Assembly: GCA_963773315.1 (NCBI GenBank)
Contig: CAVZAF010000003.1
Location: forward strand, 345,371-409,370
Reading direction: 5' to 3'
From: DATKAS01 sp963773315
GTDB taxonomy: Bacteria; Actinomycetota; Acidimicrobiia; Acidimicrobiales; DATKAS01
Length of the DNA: 64,000 nucleotides
The notes below the pieces were generated by a model. It ran no database searches. It was not told the DNA's origin and saw only the letters and a program-made list of their open reading frames with translations. Positions 26,065 to 36,158 of this stretch are shown here, piece after piece; positions within the stretch are counted from its first letter, which is position 1, and every line of letters starts with the position of its first letter. The position numbers were made by a program, and so were the translations under genes.

Positions 26065-26243
26065 CACTCCAGCACGCGCGCCGTGTGCTCGCCACAACAT
26101 CATGCCGACCAACGCCAAAGACACGTCACGGCCTCGCCTCCCACCGCCGGAGGGCGGGGCCGTAACGCGCCCGTGCAGATGTCGACACATGTCCGGCATT
26201 GCCCGAGAGTGAAAGGACCCGCCGCGCTCAAGCCTCGGGAAAC

Positions 26244-26284
26244 ACTGAAGGCCCCTGCCGGATCGTCGGACAGGGGCCTTCAGT
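26244..26284. terminator. Bidirectional intrinsic terminator
   Basis: A perfect 14-bp stem, ACTGAAGGCCCCTG (26,244-26,257) with its complement at 26,271-26,284, around a 13-nt loop. It lies between the convergent ends of the repeat lipoprotein (plus, 26,064) and the GYD-like gene (minus, 26,317), so it can serve both. The T-tract is weak, as is common in high-GC genomes. The 26,065-26,243 stretch otherwise holds nothing I recognise. Confidence 0.75.
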
Positions 26285-26316
26285 CTGGTCAGTACTCGGC
26301 GAACAGGACCCGCGAG

Positions 26317-26632
26317 TTAGCGCCCCGCGATGATCTTGACCTCGTCCGCCCACGAGAGCACGTCCTCGAGCGGCACGGCTCGCTGCGACTGGAGCACGAA
26401 CGCGCCGCGTCCGTGCGATCGCCTGCTGGGACTTCATCGCGGAGACCTCGTCCGGGTAGTCGGTGATCGCGAACAAGCAGTTGTCGCTCCACAGCACGTA
26501 CTGCGCCTTGACCTCGCCACCGCATTTCGAGACGATCTCGTAGGCCGCGACCTGCTCCGCGGTCCGCTCGTCGTCGCTCATGGCGTCCCACTTGGGTGAG
26601 AACGTCAGTTTCGTTGCACTCAGATGGCTCAT
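26317..26632 (-). CDS. GYD-like small domain protein, frameshifted
   Basis: About 104 residues after joining frames. It begins MSHLSATKLTFSPKWDAMSD with a GAGGAGG ribosome site upstream, continues AAYEIVSKCGGEVKAQYVLW and NCLFAITDYPDEVSAMKSQQ, then after a shift near 26,415 ends VPLEDVLSWADEVKIIAGR. The pattern (GG.V...Y..W....C.F.I.DYPDE) matches GYD-type ferredoxin-like domains. Function unknown. It points toward the 14-bp hairpin terminator. Confidence 0.7.
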
Positions 26633-26639
26633 GCCATCC

Positions 26640-28059
26640 TCCTCTGGTTCTTTCGCGGGACGGTAGTGCGCTTGACCCATTCGGTGCGCCGGGACGGTCG
26701 AATCGCCGAGCTGACGGTCCTCATCCGCCCGGTCTATTCGCGACACGTTCAGGTCGATGTTGGTTCGCCGGTAAGCCCCGGCTGCCGCATGCGCTCAGCG
26801 GAAGGGCACGCGATGGGAAACCAGGCCGGGCCTCGCGATGCGTACCTACCCCCGGGGAGCACTCCCGGGCGCGGGTGGCGCCAGCCCGCCGTTCCAAATC
26901 GTTTCAGCGAGCGGCTGGACGTGGCCTACGTCGGCAGCTCGCTGGTGGCGATGGAGTTGGGGCGGCGAACGGCGGGCCGGTGCTCTGCGGTGGGTGGGCA
27001 GTCCAGGAGCGCTCCTCGTGCGTCATAACACGCGACCTCTACCCATGGACAGGCCCTCGCGACAGCGCGACGCTCTCACTCGGCGACAGCGCGACGCTCT
27101 CACTCGATTCTGAACCCCCGGGTCGGGGGCGATGAGGCGGGCGGCTCTCGACCGCAGTCAGTCGATGAGGCCACGGCGGGGGGAGTCGTCGGTCCGGTCG
27201 AGAGCCCGTCCGTTCGTGACCCTCGCCGCGTCGAGCAACTCGTGAGCACGCTCCGCGAAGACGTCGTGGCGACGGCGCGTCGCACATGAGATCCACGTGA
27301 CACTCGCTAGCTACCGAGGCCACCTCACGCCGGGCTCAGCCGCGGCGGCGAGGTCCTCGAAGACCGAGCGCTTCACACATCACCTGCCATTGCCGTCGCG
27401 AACGTCTCTCCTCGGCATCGTCGACCCGTTTCCCAACCAATCGGACGAGAGTGCAGACCGCAATGAGCACGCAACCGAATATCAAGGCCATGGAGTCAGC
27501 CTTTCCCAGTGGTCCTCAATAGAGTGCGCTAGTCGACCTTTGCCGCACAGGGCCGAAGGTCACCAGCGCTGACGGCTATCGAAATCCTCGCGGCCGTCAC
27601 AGTGTGTGTTCGTAGCGCCGCGCCGCAGACCGGGGTCCCTGGGCCGGTATCTAACGAAGCAGATCGGGCGCGCCGGTTCACCTGCGCTTCACCGGGCGAC
27701 GCGGTGCCGCGATCTCGTGTGGTCAGGGCTCCCCATTCACATGCTCGTCGGCGGGTCCTCGATGGCGCCGTCGAGGGGTTCGTGGCCGCGGTTCCGGGTA
27801 GTCCCGCGGCCAGGGCTCTACCCCGCCGGGGGTTTGCACCTCCGAGCGGGCGGACCCGGCCCAGCTCGAACGCGCAGCCTCCCTCGCCGTTTTCCGGGGA
27901 CGCCCTACCGGCGAGACGTCCCTGGGGCGGCAGACCGCATCATCTCACCCGCCGTGTCCCCCCGGCCCGACGTTTCGCGGGGCTCTGACAGCCCGTAGAG
28001 GCCTCTCTCGTCGCGGAGATCGCGGAACGGCTTCTGTTGCGCGAGGCAGAACCATCGCC
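26640..28059. other. Island stretch without recognisable genes
   Basis: Open frames exist but lack family motifs, ribosome sites or protein-like composition. A 24-bp near-exact tandem duplication lies at 27,060-27,106 (unit beginning CGACAGCGCGACGCTCTCAC). A minus-strand fragment at ~27,155-27,297 (RRRHDVFAERAHELLDAARV) has protein-like composition but no start. The region probably contains decayed genes of the integrated element. Confidence 0.5.
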
Positions 28060-28362
28060 ATGTACTACACCGGCGACCTGGCCGACCTGCTCGGCTACGT
28101 AGCCGAGCTGCTCGCACGTCCGGCATGCCACGCCGACGTGGCTGCCCCGAGCCATGGCGAGCTGTCGCCGTTCCCACAACGTGGGGGAGGCGTCCGCGTG
28201 CGCTGAAGGCCGTGTGTGAGGCGTGTCTGGTCCGCGGGGAATGTCTGGCCGCGGGGCGTCGAGGAGCCCGAGGGGCTGTGGGGCGGTCTCGGATGGGAGG
28301 GCCGGCGCCGGCTGCGTGTCAAACGTGGCGAGGTCGTGGTCGGCCGGAATCGCCTGGCGTGA
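28060..28362 (+). pseudogene. WhiB-like regulator, broken by frameshifts
   Basis: Three frames join to a WhiB-like protein: MYYTGDLADLLGYVAELLAR and PACHADVAAP, then ALKAVCEACLVRGECLA, then GVEEPEGLWGGLGWEGRRRL and KRGEVV. All four cluster cysteines are present (PACHA and C-x2-C-x5-C), as is the GLWGG turn. Two indels near 28,205 and 28,250 break it; sequencing error or decay cannot be separated here. WhiB-like regulators are common on actinobacterial mobile elements, and this one is ~150 bp from the right-hand attachment repeat. Confidence 0.6.
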
Positions 28363-28515
28363 CCCGCTCCTCAATCACTCCTCAGTTACTCGTCAGCACG
28401 ACGCGGAACAATGCCGAAACGACGACGAACGACGACGAACGACGACGAGGATAAGAGCAGGTCAGAGGCGGATATGACGCAGTTAGGCAGGTGACGGGAC
28501 CCCGACGGTTTATCT

Positions 28516-28558
28516 CCCGCCTACAGGCCGACTCACCGTCACGACGGCCTCTGAACAG
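28516..28558 (+). repeat. rnpB-derived attachment-site repeat, copy 2
   Basis: Exact 25-nt copy of the rnpB 3' end (28,516-28,540), followed by ACGGCCTCTGAACAG, which differs by one base from copy 1. It lies 6.75 kb from copy 1 in the same orientation, as expected for the right attachment site of the island. The rest of 28,363-28,715 has no recognisable gene; it includes a short ACGACGA-type microrepeat at ~28,425-28,449. Confidence 0.8.
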
Positions 28559-28715
28559 CTCGAGGGGAACCGTGCACGCGCGCCGATTGCATCGGTTCGA
28601 GGATGGCGCCGCGGTGAGGCTTCGACCCTATTCACCCCGAGTGCGCGGCCAGGGCTCGAACTGGACGTCACGTCACCACACGTCGCGGCCGTTAAGAAGA
28701 CAGGCGGGCGGAACG

Positions 28716-28753
28716 CGAAGGCCCCGCCCTCGGCGGACGGGGCGGGGCCTTCG
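28716..28753. terminator. Intrinsic terminator of the small acidic-protein gene
   Basis: A perfect 14-bp stem, CGAAGGCCCCGCCC (28,716-28,729) with its complement at 28,740-28,753, and a 10-nt loop. It lies 17 bp beyond the stop of the minus-strand gene at 28,771-28,968. Confidence 0.75.
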
Positions 28754-28770
28754 ACGTTCAGGGGTCGCCT

Positions 28771-28968
28771 CTACTCGTCGGTGCCAGCTCCGGCGGCGCG
28801 ATCTTCGTCCGTGAGTTCCTGCTTGGGAATGTTGAGTTCTGCCATCGCCGCTTCGAGGTCCTCGTCCTCGAGCTCCTCCGGCGGAACGCCGGTGTGCTCT
28901 TCGACCTGCTTGGCCTGGCTCGCGGACATCTTGTGAACTCCGAACGCGACCATTCCGCCGGCGAGCAT
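28771..28968 (-). CDS. Small acidic protein with short hydrophobic N-terminus
   Basis: 65 residues: MLAGGMVAFGVHKMSASQAK, followed by GVPPEELEDEDLEAAMAELN and IPKQELTDEDRAAGAGTDE. A glycine-rich hydrophobic N-terminus could insert in a membrane, and the acidic helical C-terminus faintly recalls SHOCT-type short domains. The frame continues a little upstream without a better start. A strong terminator follows. It is the only recognisable gene between attachment repeat copies 2 and 3. Function unknown. Confidence 0.6.
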   Translation of the reverse strand: MLAGGMVAFGVHKMSASQAKQVEEHTGVPPEELEDEDLEAAMAELNIPKQELTDEDRAAGAGTDE

Positions 28969-29112
28969 GATGCGTCGTCTCGCCGCGTCGCCTCCGTCTA
29001 CGAATCACCCTCCGTGGCCTCAGACCCATGCCTGCTCCTTCCCTTTCGTTGCCCGACGCGAGACGCGCGGCAGTTGGACGCTAGGCCGCTCGGTCCGACC
29101 GGCGCCGAGGAA

Positions 29113-29147
29113 CAGGTCGACTCACCGTCATTACGGCCTCTGAGCAG
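29113..29147 (+). repeat. rnpB-derived attachment-site repeat, copy 3 (shortened)
   Basis: CAGGTCGACTCACCGTC (one mismatch to rnpB) followed by ACGGCCTCTGAGCAG. The downstream part is closer to copy 1 than copy 2 is, suggesting the original chromosomal sequence 3' of rnpB. Recognisable chromosomal genes resume 53 bp later, so this may be the outer boundary of a tandem insertion. The rest of 28,969-29,199 shows no gene. Confidence 0.65.
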
Positions 29148-29199
29148 GAGAGGGGTGCCCGAGCGCCAGGTCGACGTCGCCGGCTGAAAGACTGATGCC

Positions 29200-29553
29200 G
29201 TGCCCATGCGCGAGGACTGTGCCCACTACGAGAGTCGCGCGTACGACGATGACGGCGAGGTGGCTCGATTCTGCACCCTCGGTCTCGCGCCCGAAGCGCC
29301 GTGGCGTTGCCCGGAACACTGCCCGAGCTACGAGCGGATCGTGCTGATCGCCACGGACTTCGAGCAAGGTTCGCTGTCGAACGCGCCGCCTGTCGAGGAC
29401 GAACCCGATGCTCCGACCGACGACATCATCTCGGTGCTGGCCGACGCGGAACAGATCGTGGATGAGGCCGAGGCTTCCGTGATCGCTGACCTCGAACGCG
29501 AGCACCCGAAGCAATCGTGGTGGCGTCGACGGCGTCGTCGGGCCAGGCGATGA
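29200..29553 (+). CDS. Conserved small Cys-containing protein
   Basis: 117 residues from GTG 29200 (ATG 29206 is equally possible). MPMREDCAHYESRAYDDDGE, then FCTLGLAPEAPWRCPEHCPS gives four Cys in a pattern (C..Y....C.LdlAPeaPWrCP..C) suggesting a metal-binding or disulfide knot. An acidic helix and a basic tail (WWRRRRRRARR) follow. It precedes the DinB gene by 55 bp. Function unknown. Confidence 0.65.
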   Translation: MPMREDCAHYESRAYDDDGEVARFCTLGLAPEAPWRCPEHCPSYERIVLIATDFEQGSLSNAPPVEDEPDAPTDDIISVLADAEQIVDEAEASVIADLEREHPKQSWWRRRRRRARR

Positions 29554-29607
29554 CGGTGAGGACTTCCGTCTCAGCAACCGCTGACCGCTTGACCGTACTC
29601 TCGGGCA

Positions 29608-30243
29608 GTGGCAGAAGCGCGCGGTCAGACGCTGCTCGAGATGATGCTCTTCATCGAGCTCTACACACTGAACCGCGCGTGGAACGGGCTCACTGACGCG
29701 GAGCTCCTGTGGGAGCCGATGCCGGGTTGTTGGACGGTGCGGCCAGTCGAGGCGATCCAGACCGCAACTCCGTTCGTCGTCGGGACATGGGCGGCTGACT
29801 TCGACGCCGATCGCGCCATGGCCGCCGTCGAGGGCAAAGCCATCGAGCCATTGACCTCGATCGCATGGCTCTTCTGGCACGTCGGGTCGCAACCAGGGCG
29901 GGCAGCACAACTGGACTTCCTCGGCGGGGCCCACACCGCGGACAGCGGATGGACCTCGCCGTACATCGCATCTCATCCGATCTTCACGACCGCCGAAGAG
30001 GCGGTCGGGGCCATGCGAGCGGGCTGGCGCGAGCTCGACGCGGCCCTACGGTCGTCGAGCGACGAAGAGCTCGAGCGGCCGGTGCGGTTCTGGGGCTACG
30101 GAGGACCTGGCCCGATGGGCACGGGCGCCCAGGTGATCGCATCGATCTTGAACGAGGTCAGCCACCACGGCACGCAGATGGGTGTGCTCCGTGATCTCTA
30201 CCGCCTCCGCGTCGGCGCTTCGATCGAACGCCCGACCGAGTGA
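29608..30243 (+). CDS. DinB-family (DinB_2/DfsB-like) protein
   Basis: 211 residues. DinB proteins are four-helix bundles with a metal-binding His triad, often acting as thiol-dependent transferases. Features: LNRAWNGLTDAELLWEPMPG near the start, AWLFWHVGSQPGRAAQLDFL (~88-107) with the first conserved His, and ILNEVSHHGTQMGVLRDLYR (~180-199) with the C-terminal HHG. The substrate is unknown; mycothiol-dependent members are known in actinobacteria. Complete. Confidence 0.85.
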   Translation: MAEARGQTLLEMMLFIELYTLNRAWNGLTDAELLWEPMPGCWTVRPVEAIQTATPFVVGTWAADFDADRAMAAVEGKAIEPLTSIAWLFWHVGSQPGRAAQLDFLGGAHTADSGWTSPYIASHPIFTTAEEAVGAMRAGWRELDAALRSSSDEELERPVRFWGYGGPGPMGTGAQVIASILNEVSHHGTQMGVLRDLYRLRVGASIERPTE

Positions 30244-30259
30244 GCGATGGCCTGCGCCC

Positions 30260-31970
30260 CTACCGCCCGGGAGCGATCTGGCGCAGGCGGTCCGCCAAAC
30301 GAAGTGCGAGCGCAACCAGGGTCAGCGTCGGATTCGCGTAACCGCCGGTCGGGAAGACCGAACCACCCGCGACGTAGAGGTTGTCGACGCCATGGACGCG
30401 ACAGTCGGGGTCGACGACGCCGCTCGAGGGTGAGGCAGACATCCGGGTCGTGCCGAGGTGGTGATACATGGAGTGGAACCGCGAGAGGTTCTCCTCGACC
30501 TGGTGCACGAGGTCATCGTCGTACGCGTGGAACACGCCAGTTGCCGTCGCCGACAGCTGCGAGGCGAGGACCCGATGGAAGGTCTCGACCGTGCGAATGT
30601 CTTGGTCAGTGAACGCGATCTGGGTTTGGAGTCGCGGCATGCCGAATGCATCGCGCTCGCTGGCGAGGACGACGCGGCTCGAGCGATGCGGGAGATGCTC
30701 GGCCTGGTACATCACGGGGAACCGATTGACCGACTGAGCACCCAACACGACCGGCAGCCGTCGACGCGCGAGGTAGCGAGACCGGACGGCGACCGTCGCC
30801 TCCGGAACCAGAGACGGCGCGCCGCGACCGACGACGCTCCAGTGCGCTCGACGCGTTGAGCGTTCAGACCTCCAGATCTGCGCGTGGCCAGCTGCACCGC
30901 GCTCTCGCAACGCGCCGATGTACGTCTTCGCGAGAAACGTTGCTGAGAGCAGCGAGCTCCCGTGGCTCGGATCGTCGATAGCCGGGCGCGTCGAGGTGTC
31001 CGATCGCGTTGCCGATCTCGTGCTCCGTTTGCGCGCGCTCGGTGATCCAGAACCGGCGGCGGCAGTACACACCCTGCTCGTCGCGCTCGTAGCCGTAGAT
31101 GAAGCCGCTCGACGGCGAGCGGACCTCGACCCAGCCGAGCGTGCCGAACAGGTGAGAGATGTAGTAGCGGCCCACGTTGTCATGCGCGTTTCCGACGCCG
31201 GTCGCGACTTGGTCACGCGAGGCAAGAAGAAGACGAGCGTTCTCCAAACCACCACAGGCGAGGACATAGGTGCCCGCGACGACCGAGAGTGCAGCCCGAC
31301 TCGACGTCGTCGCCCGTACTCGGACGACCCGCATGCGGTCGTCGGCGAGGTCGAGCGCGAGAGCATGAGCGCCCAGGAGCACACGTACTCGCCCTGCCCT
31401 CTCGAGAGCTGGTCCGTACCGGTGGGCGAAATTCGTCGGAGGGCTGAACCGCTCGAGGCGCGAGCTCACCATGTCCGGACCGTCGAAGCCCGCGATCATC
31501 TCTGATTGCGAGTCCGGGAAAGCCTCTCGCGCGTCGTACCGACAGGGGCCGGCCTCGCAGAGATCAGTCGCCCGTGCGAAGTATCGCTCGAGCTCCTCGT
31601 AGCCGATCGGCCAGCCGCTGTCCGCCACCCAAGAGCGCGCTTCGAGGTCGAGCGGATCGAGCGGAACGCACCGGCCGTGCCACGCCGAAGTCGTGCCTCC
31701 CCAGGCGCGCCGGCGGCCCTCCTCGAGTGGTTCGTGGGACGTTCCCGGAGCGACCTCACCTCGGTAGAGATCGCGGTCGTCTCTGCTCTCGCGCCGATCG
31801 CCACCTGTCAGCAGCACGACCCGAATCGGGGAATCTGCCAGCTCGTGCGCAATCGCGATCCCGGCGGCTCCCCCACCGACGACGCACACGTCTGCGTCGA
31901 CGACCGTACCCGCGGGAAGCTTCGCGCGTTTTCGATCATGACTCCGCCACCGCTCGAAGTGTCGCACCAT
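30260..31970 (-). CDS. GMC-family FAD oxidoreductase, frameshifted
   Basis: About 565 residues when joined. The N-terminal half from ATG 31970 has DADVCVVGGGAAGIAIAHEL (FAD Rossmann motif, ~26-45), RRAWGGTTSAWHGRCVPLDP, and YVLACGGLENARLLLASRDQ. A shift near 30,945 leads to the C-terminal half: FHSMYHHLGTTRMSASPSSG, then DNLYVAGGSVFPTGGYANPT, the GMC_oxred_C signature with the catalytic His region. GMC enzymes oxidise alcohols, sugars or sterols; the substrate is unknown. It converges on the DinB gene. Confidence 0.82.
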
Positions 31971-32016
31971 ACGTGCCGACCGTCACGACGCCATGCGGGC
32001 CCGCGAAGATGCGCCC

Positions 32017-32667
32017 ATGCCGAAGCTCCGAGTGCATGCGTTCGCGATCTCGCTCGATGGGTACGGCGCGGGACCAAACCAAGGCCCGGAGACGCCGCTC
32101 GGCGAGCAGGGCACGCTGCTGCACGAGTGGGTCTTCGACACTCGCACGTTCCGCGCGCTCCAAGGACTCGAGGGCGGCGACACCGGCGTCGACGACGACT
32201 TCATCGCAGAGGGGTTCGAGAACATCGGCGCCACGATCATGGGACGCAACATGTTCGGCCCCGTCCGCGGTGGCTGGCCGAACGACGAGTGGAAGGGATG
32301 GTGGGGCGACGTCCCGCCGTACCACCACGACGTGTTCGTGCTGACGCACCATGCGAGAGAATCCTTCGCGATGGACGGCGGCACCACGTTTCACTTCGTC
32401 ACCGACGGCATCGAGTCGGCGCTCGAGCGGGCACAGGCTGCCGCAGGCAGTCGGAACGTCCGTCTCGGTGGAGGCGTCGACACGATCAAGCAGTACATGC
32501 GCGCGGGCCTCGTCGATGACCTCCATCTCGCCGTCGTGCCGGTGCTGCTCGGCAAGGGAGAGCGTCTGCTCGACGACCTCGGCGACGCGTCGACTCGCTA
32601 TGCCGTCACCGAGTGGGTCGCCTCGCCGCGGGTGACCCACGCGCGCCTCACGCGGATCGACAGCTAG
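32017..32667 (+). CDS. Dihydrofolate-reductase-like (RibD C-terminal) protein
   Basis: 216 residues from ATG 32017. MPKLRVHAFAISLDGYGAGP is the fold's first strand; ATIMGRNMFGPVRGGWP, DVFVLTHHARESFAMDGGTT, NVRLGGGVDTIKQYMRAGLV and LHLAVVPVLLGKGERLLDDL follow the DHFR/RibD-like pattern including the NADPH-binding GGG. These YyaP/RibD-like reductases use NADPH on unknown substrates and are not the main folate enzyme. Convergent with the thioesterase gene (4-bp overlap). Confidence 0.85.
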   Translation: MPKLRVHAFAISLDGYGAGPNQGPETPLGEQGTLLHEWVFDTRTFRALQGLEGGDTGVDDDFIAEGFENIGATIMGRNMFGPVRGGWPNDEWKGWWGDVPPYHHDVFVLTHHARESFAMDGGTTFHFVTDGIESALERAQAAAGSRNVRLGGGVDTIKQYMRAGLVDDLHLAVVPVLLGKGERLLDDLGDASTRYAVTEWVASPRVTHARLTRIDS

Positions 32668-33056
32668 CCGCTCAGCACCGTCTGCGTCTGCGTCGTGAGG
32701 ACGACGAGCTTGTCGTTCTCGTCGCGCACCAGCGTTTGCAGGACGATCGTCGACCGACCGACATGCACGGGCGCACACCTCGCCGTGGCACGACCCGATG
32801 TGACTGCACGCAGGAAGTTCGTCTTCGATTCGAGCGTCGACGTACGAGCCCCCGAGGGAAGGTTGAGAAACGCGCAGACCGCACCCGCGGTGTCGGCAAG
32901 CGTCATGAGCACTCCGCCGTGCAGCACGCCCGCGCTCGTGCAGAGCTCGGCCCGATGATCGAGCGTGGCGGTCACGCCCTCGGGCGAAGCCTCGGTGATC
33001 TCGATGCCGAGTGTGACCGCGAAGGGCATCGTTGCGACGATCTCGGGGAGTTCCAC
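32664..33056 (-). CDS. PaaI-type hotdog thioesterase
   Basis: 130 residues from GTG 33056 (VELPEIVATMPFAVTLGIEI). The hotdog-fold motif CTSAGVLHGGVLMTLADTAG (~46-65) carries the conserved HGG and the Asp, and TSTLESKTNFLRAVTSG and HVGRSTIVLQTLV complete the fold. The family hydrolyses acyl- or aryl-CoA esters. The longer frame upstream to 33,788 is antisense to the response-regulator gene and is not used. Confidence 0.82.
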   Translation of the reverse strand: MELPEIVATMPFAVTLGIEITEASPEGVTATLDHRAELCTSAGVLHGGVLMTLADTAGAVCAFLNLPSGARTSTLESKTNFLRAVTSGRATARCAPVHVGRSTIVLQTLVRDENDKLVVLTTQTQTVLSG

Positions 33057-33189
33057 GGGGCGGAACGGTACGCCGACATTCCCCCTCACGCCTCCGAGCG
33101 AATGTGTCGATGTTCGGGAGCACGGATCGTTTGCGAGGACGCTGAGGAGCGCGATCACGACCTTCCCCGCAGAGCGGAGCGCACCCCGG

Positions 33190-33848
33190 GTGCTCGTCGC
33201 CGAAGGTGACGAGGCCACTCGACGCCTCCTGCAGGCTGCGCTGTGCGCAGACGGCCTGCAGGTCGTCCCGCGCGCGACAGCAACGAAGCCGTGTCGGCCC
33301 TGGCTCTCGAGCGGATCGACCTCATCGTGGCGGACACCGCGCTCGGCCCGATCGGAGGCATCGAGCTCTGCCTTCGGCTGCGCAGCCAGATGATCGACGT
33401 GCCCATCGTGTTCGTGTCGAAGGACGCTGAGCTCGAGGAGCGCATCGACGCGCTTCTCGCCGGCGCCGACGCGGTCCTGGCACAACCGGTGCACGTCAAC
33501 GAGCTTGTTGCGCGGGTGCGCAGGATCTTGTGGCGGGTCGAGATCGCCGCTCGTCAGCAAGCGCGTGTCGGGAACCTCTCGCTCGACGACGCGCGAGGCG
33601 TGGCGCTCGACAACGGCACTCCGATCGACCTGTCGATCACCGAGTATCGGCTGCTGCGCTACTTGCTGGTGAACCGCGGGCAGACCGTCACGCGGAGCCA
33701 GATCCTGCAGTCGATCTGGGGGACCGAGCGCTGCTCTCCGAAGCTCGTCGACGTCTACGTCGGCTACCTGCGCAAGAAGCTCCCGCACTCGGTGAACATC
33801 CGCAGCGTGCGGTCGCTCGGGTACGTGCTCGAACCGTCACCACAGTGA
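33190..33848 (+). CDS. OmpR-like response regulator with degenerate receiver, frameshifted
   Basis: About 218 residues. The receiver starts VLVAEGDEATRRLLQAALCA; after a shift near 33,275 it continues LALERIDLIVADTALGPIGG, with the Asp of VADT at the phosphoacceptor position, and ADAVLAQPVHVNELVARVRR, where the usually invariant Lys (KP) is Gln (QP). The C-terminal winged helix is intact: GTPIDLSITEYRLLRYLLVN and VDVYVGYLRKKLPHSVNIRS, then GYVLEP. The start is uncertain; earlier residues to ~33,120 are in frame but lack a start codon. No histidine kinase is nearby. Confidence 0.75.
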
Positions 33849-33987
33849 CCGAAGCGCCACCGACTCTTGCCGACCTGCCACGTCGCTGCCAAAGCCCTCT
33901 TGCCGACGCCTTTCAGGCTGCGTCCTGATCCCCGGCACTCGCGGCGTGCGAGTGCACGGGGCCGTGGGGACCAGCAGGAGGTTCGGC

Positions 33988-36136
33988 ATGACCACTGTCA
34001 GATACGGGCAGAGACAGCGCTGGAAGGGGCGCAAGGGCACCACACGGCGAGCGTTGGGCATGTCCGCCCTCGCCGCGCTGGCGCTCGGCCTGCCCACCGT
34101 GTCGGCGTCGGCGCAGAGCGCCGGCTCGACCACGACAACGGCGGCCAGCACGACCGCTGCGGCGACCACCACGACGGCGAGCCCGACCGCGACATCCACC
34201 TCGACCACGGCCAGCCCGAGCACGACGATCGCACCCGCAGCCGCTTCGGCCCAAGCGAACGCGGACGCGGCGGCTCGCGACATCCGCGATCTGGCTCTCG
34301 AGATCCGCTCGCTCGACGGGACGGGCAACAACCAGCGTCACTCCGGATGGGGTGCCGCAGGCACCATCTACCTCCGCCGCGCCTCGGCGAGCTACGCGGA
34401 CGGTCGCGCAGCGATGGTGCAAGGACCCAACGCTCGCTACATCAGCAACCGGATCTTCAACGACTCCGGTCAGAACGTCTTCTCACTCCGAGGAGCGACG
34501 CAATGGGTCTGGACGTGGGGCCAGTTCCTCGACCACACCTTCGGGCTCAGGCAGGACGGAGGTGAGAGCGGCTGCCGATCCCGTTCGACAAGAGCGATCC
34601 ACTCGAGGCCTTCCAGAACGACCTCGGCACGATCGACTTCCAGCGATCGGGCGTCGCGCCAGGTACCGGCACGAGCTCGCGCAACCCGCGCCAACAAGTG
34701 AACACCGTCAGCTCGTACATCGATGCGTTCGCGGTGTACGGCGGGACGGACGATCGGCTCGAGTGGCTCCGTGACGGCCCGGTCAACGGTGACCTCGGAG
34801 ACAACGCGGCGACGCTCCTGCTTCCGAACGGTTACCTGCCGACGGCGACTGCCCGCGGCAACGCGGCGACCGCGCCCCCGATGGAGCTGCAAGGCCCGTT
34901 GAACGGCAACCCGAGCGCTCGGATCGAAGCAGGTGACGTGAGGGCCAACGAGAACATCGCGCTCACCGCCACGCACACGCTGATGGCGAGAGAGCACAAC
35001 CGCATCGTGGGCCTGCTCCCGCGCAACCTCCCCGAGCAGCTCAAGTTCGAGATCGCGCGGCGAGTCGTCGGTGCCGAGGAGCAGTACATCACCTACAACG
35101 AGTTCCTTCCCGCTGTCGGTGTTCGGCTCCCCAGCTACCACGGATACGACCCGAGCGTGAACGCGGCGCTCTCGAACGAGTTCGCCGCCGTCGGATACCG
35201 AGTGCACAGCATGATCCACGGTGAGTTCGAGATCGACGTCTCACCCACGCGCTTCACCGCCGACCAGCTCGACGCGTTTCGCGCGTCAGGGCATCGTGGT
35301 GGAGCACCAGGACACCGCGGTCGTGCTCGCGGTGCCGCTCGACGTCGCGTTCGGCAACCCCGCGCTGGTGCAGCAGATCGGGCTCGGGCCGGTCCTCGCG
35401 TCGCTCGGCGGGGAGTCGCAGTACGCGAACGACGAGCAGATGGACAACCAGCTCCGCAGCACGCTGTTCGAGCTCCCGGCTCCGGGAAGTGACCCGACGC
35501 TGTGCACCGGCAGCGGACGCGCCGCCTTCGTGCTTCCGCGGCGTCACCGACCTGGGCGCGCTCGACGTGCAGCGCGGCCGTGATCACGGGATGCCCTCGT
35601 ACAACGACCTGCGACGCGCGTACGGCCTCGCACCGAAGACATCGTTCACCTCGATCACCGGTGAGTCGACTGATTCGTTCCCGCGGGACCCGCAGATCAA
35701 CCCGAGAGATCCGATCAACGACCCGAACATCCTCGACGTGCTCGCGCTCTTCGACCGGAACGGAAGGAGCATCCCGCTCGGAAGCGAGGCTGCTGGCAAC
35801 GACGCGGTGCGTGAGGTGCGCCGCACCACGCTCGCAGCGCGACTGAAGGCAGTGTTCGGAGCGGTGGATCGCGTCGACGCGTTCACCGGCATGCTGTCGG
35901 AGAAGCACCTTCCCGGCAGCGAGCTCGGCGAGCTGCAGAACGCGATCTGGACCGACCAGTTCACGCGCATGCGAGACGGCGATCGGTTCTTCTACCTGAA
36001 CGACCCGGCGCTGCGGGCCATCCAGCAGCGGTTCGGCATCGACTATCGCACGACCCTCGCGGAGCTGATCCAGCGCAACTCCGACGCGACCGGCCTCGCC
36101 GCCGACGTGTTCCTGCTCCCGGGCGTCGCCCATTGA
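33988..36136 (+). CDS. Secreted animal-type haem peroxidase (peroxinectin-like), frameshifted
   Basis: About 715 residues when joined across shifts near 34,565, 35,285 and 35,520. The signal region TTRRALGMSALAALALGLPT is followed by a Thr-rich linker (~60-100). The catalytic domain has WTWGQFLDHTFGL (distal DH), NENIALTATHTLMAREHNRI (catalytic Arg/Glu helix), and AVGYRVHSMIHGEF (proximal His), then LGALDVQRGRDHGMPSYNDL. These are hallmarks of animal haem peroxidases (PF03098), which oxidise halides or organics with H2O2. It is flanked by two atypical response regulators. A strong ribosome site (AGGAGG) precedes ATG 33988. Confidence 0.85.
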
Positions 36137-36158
36137 GCAGCGGGCTCACCCGTTCAGA

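Noticed and set aside
27060..27106. 24-bp tandem duplication as a functional repeat
   Set aside because: Only two units, in a gene-poor decayed stretch; a simple local duplication explains it.
26640..28059. Several open frames of 90-180 codons in the island
   Set aside because: No motif, ribosome site or protein-like composition; overlapping frames on both strands are expected in high-GC DNA.
28425..28449. ACGACGA microrepeat near attachment copy 2
   Set aside because: Three short units with no dyad symmetry; likely slippage.
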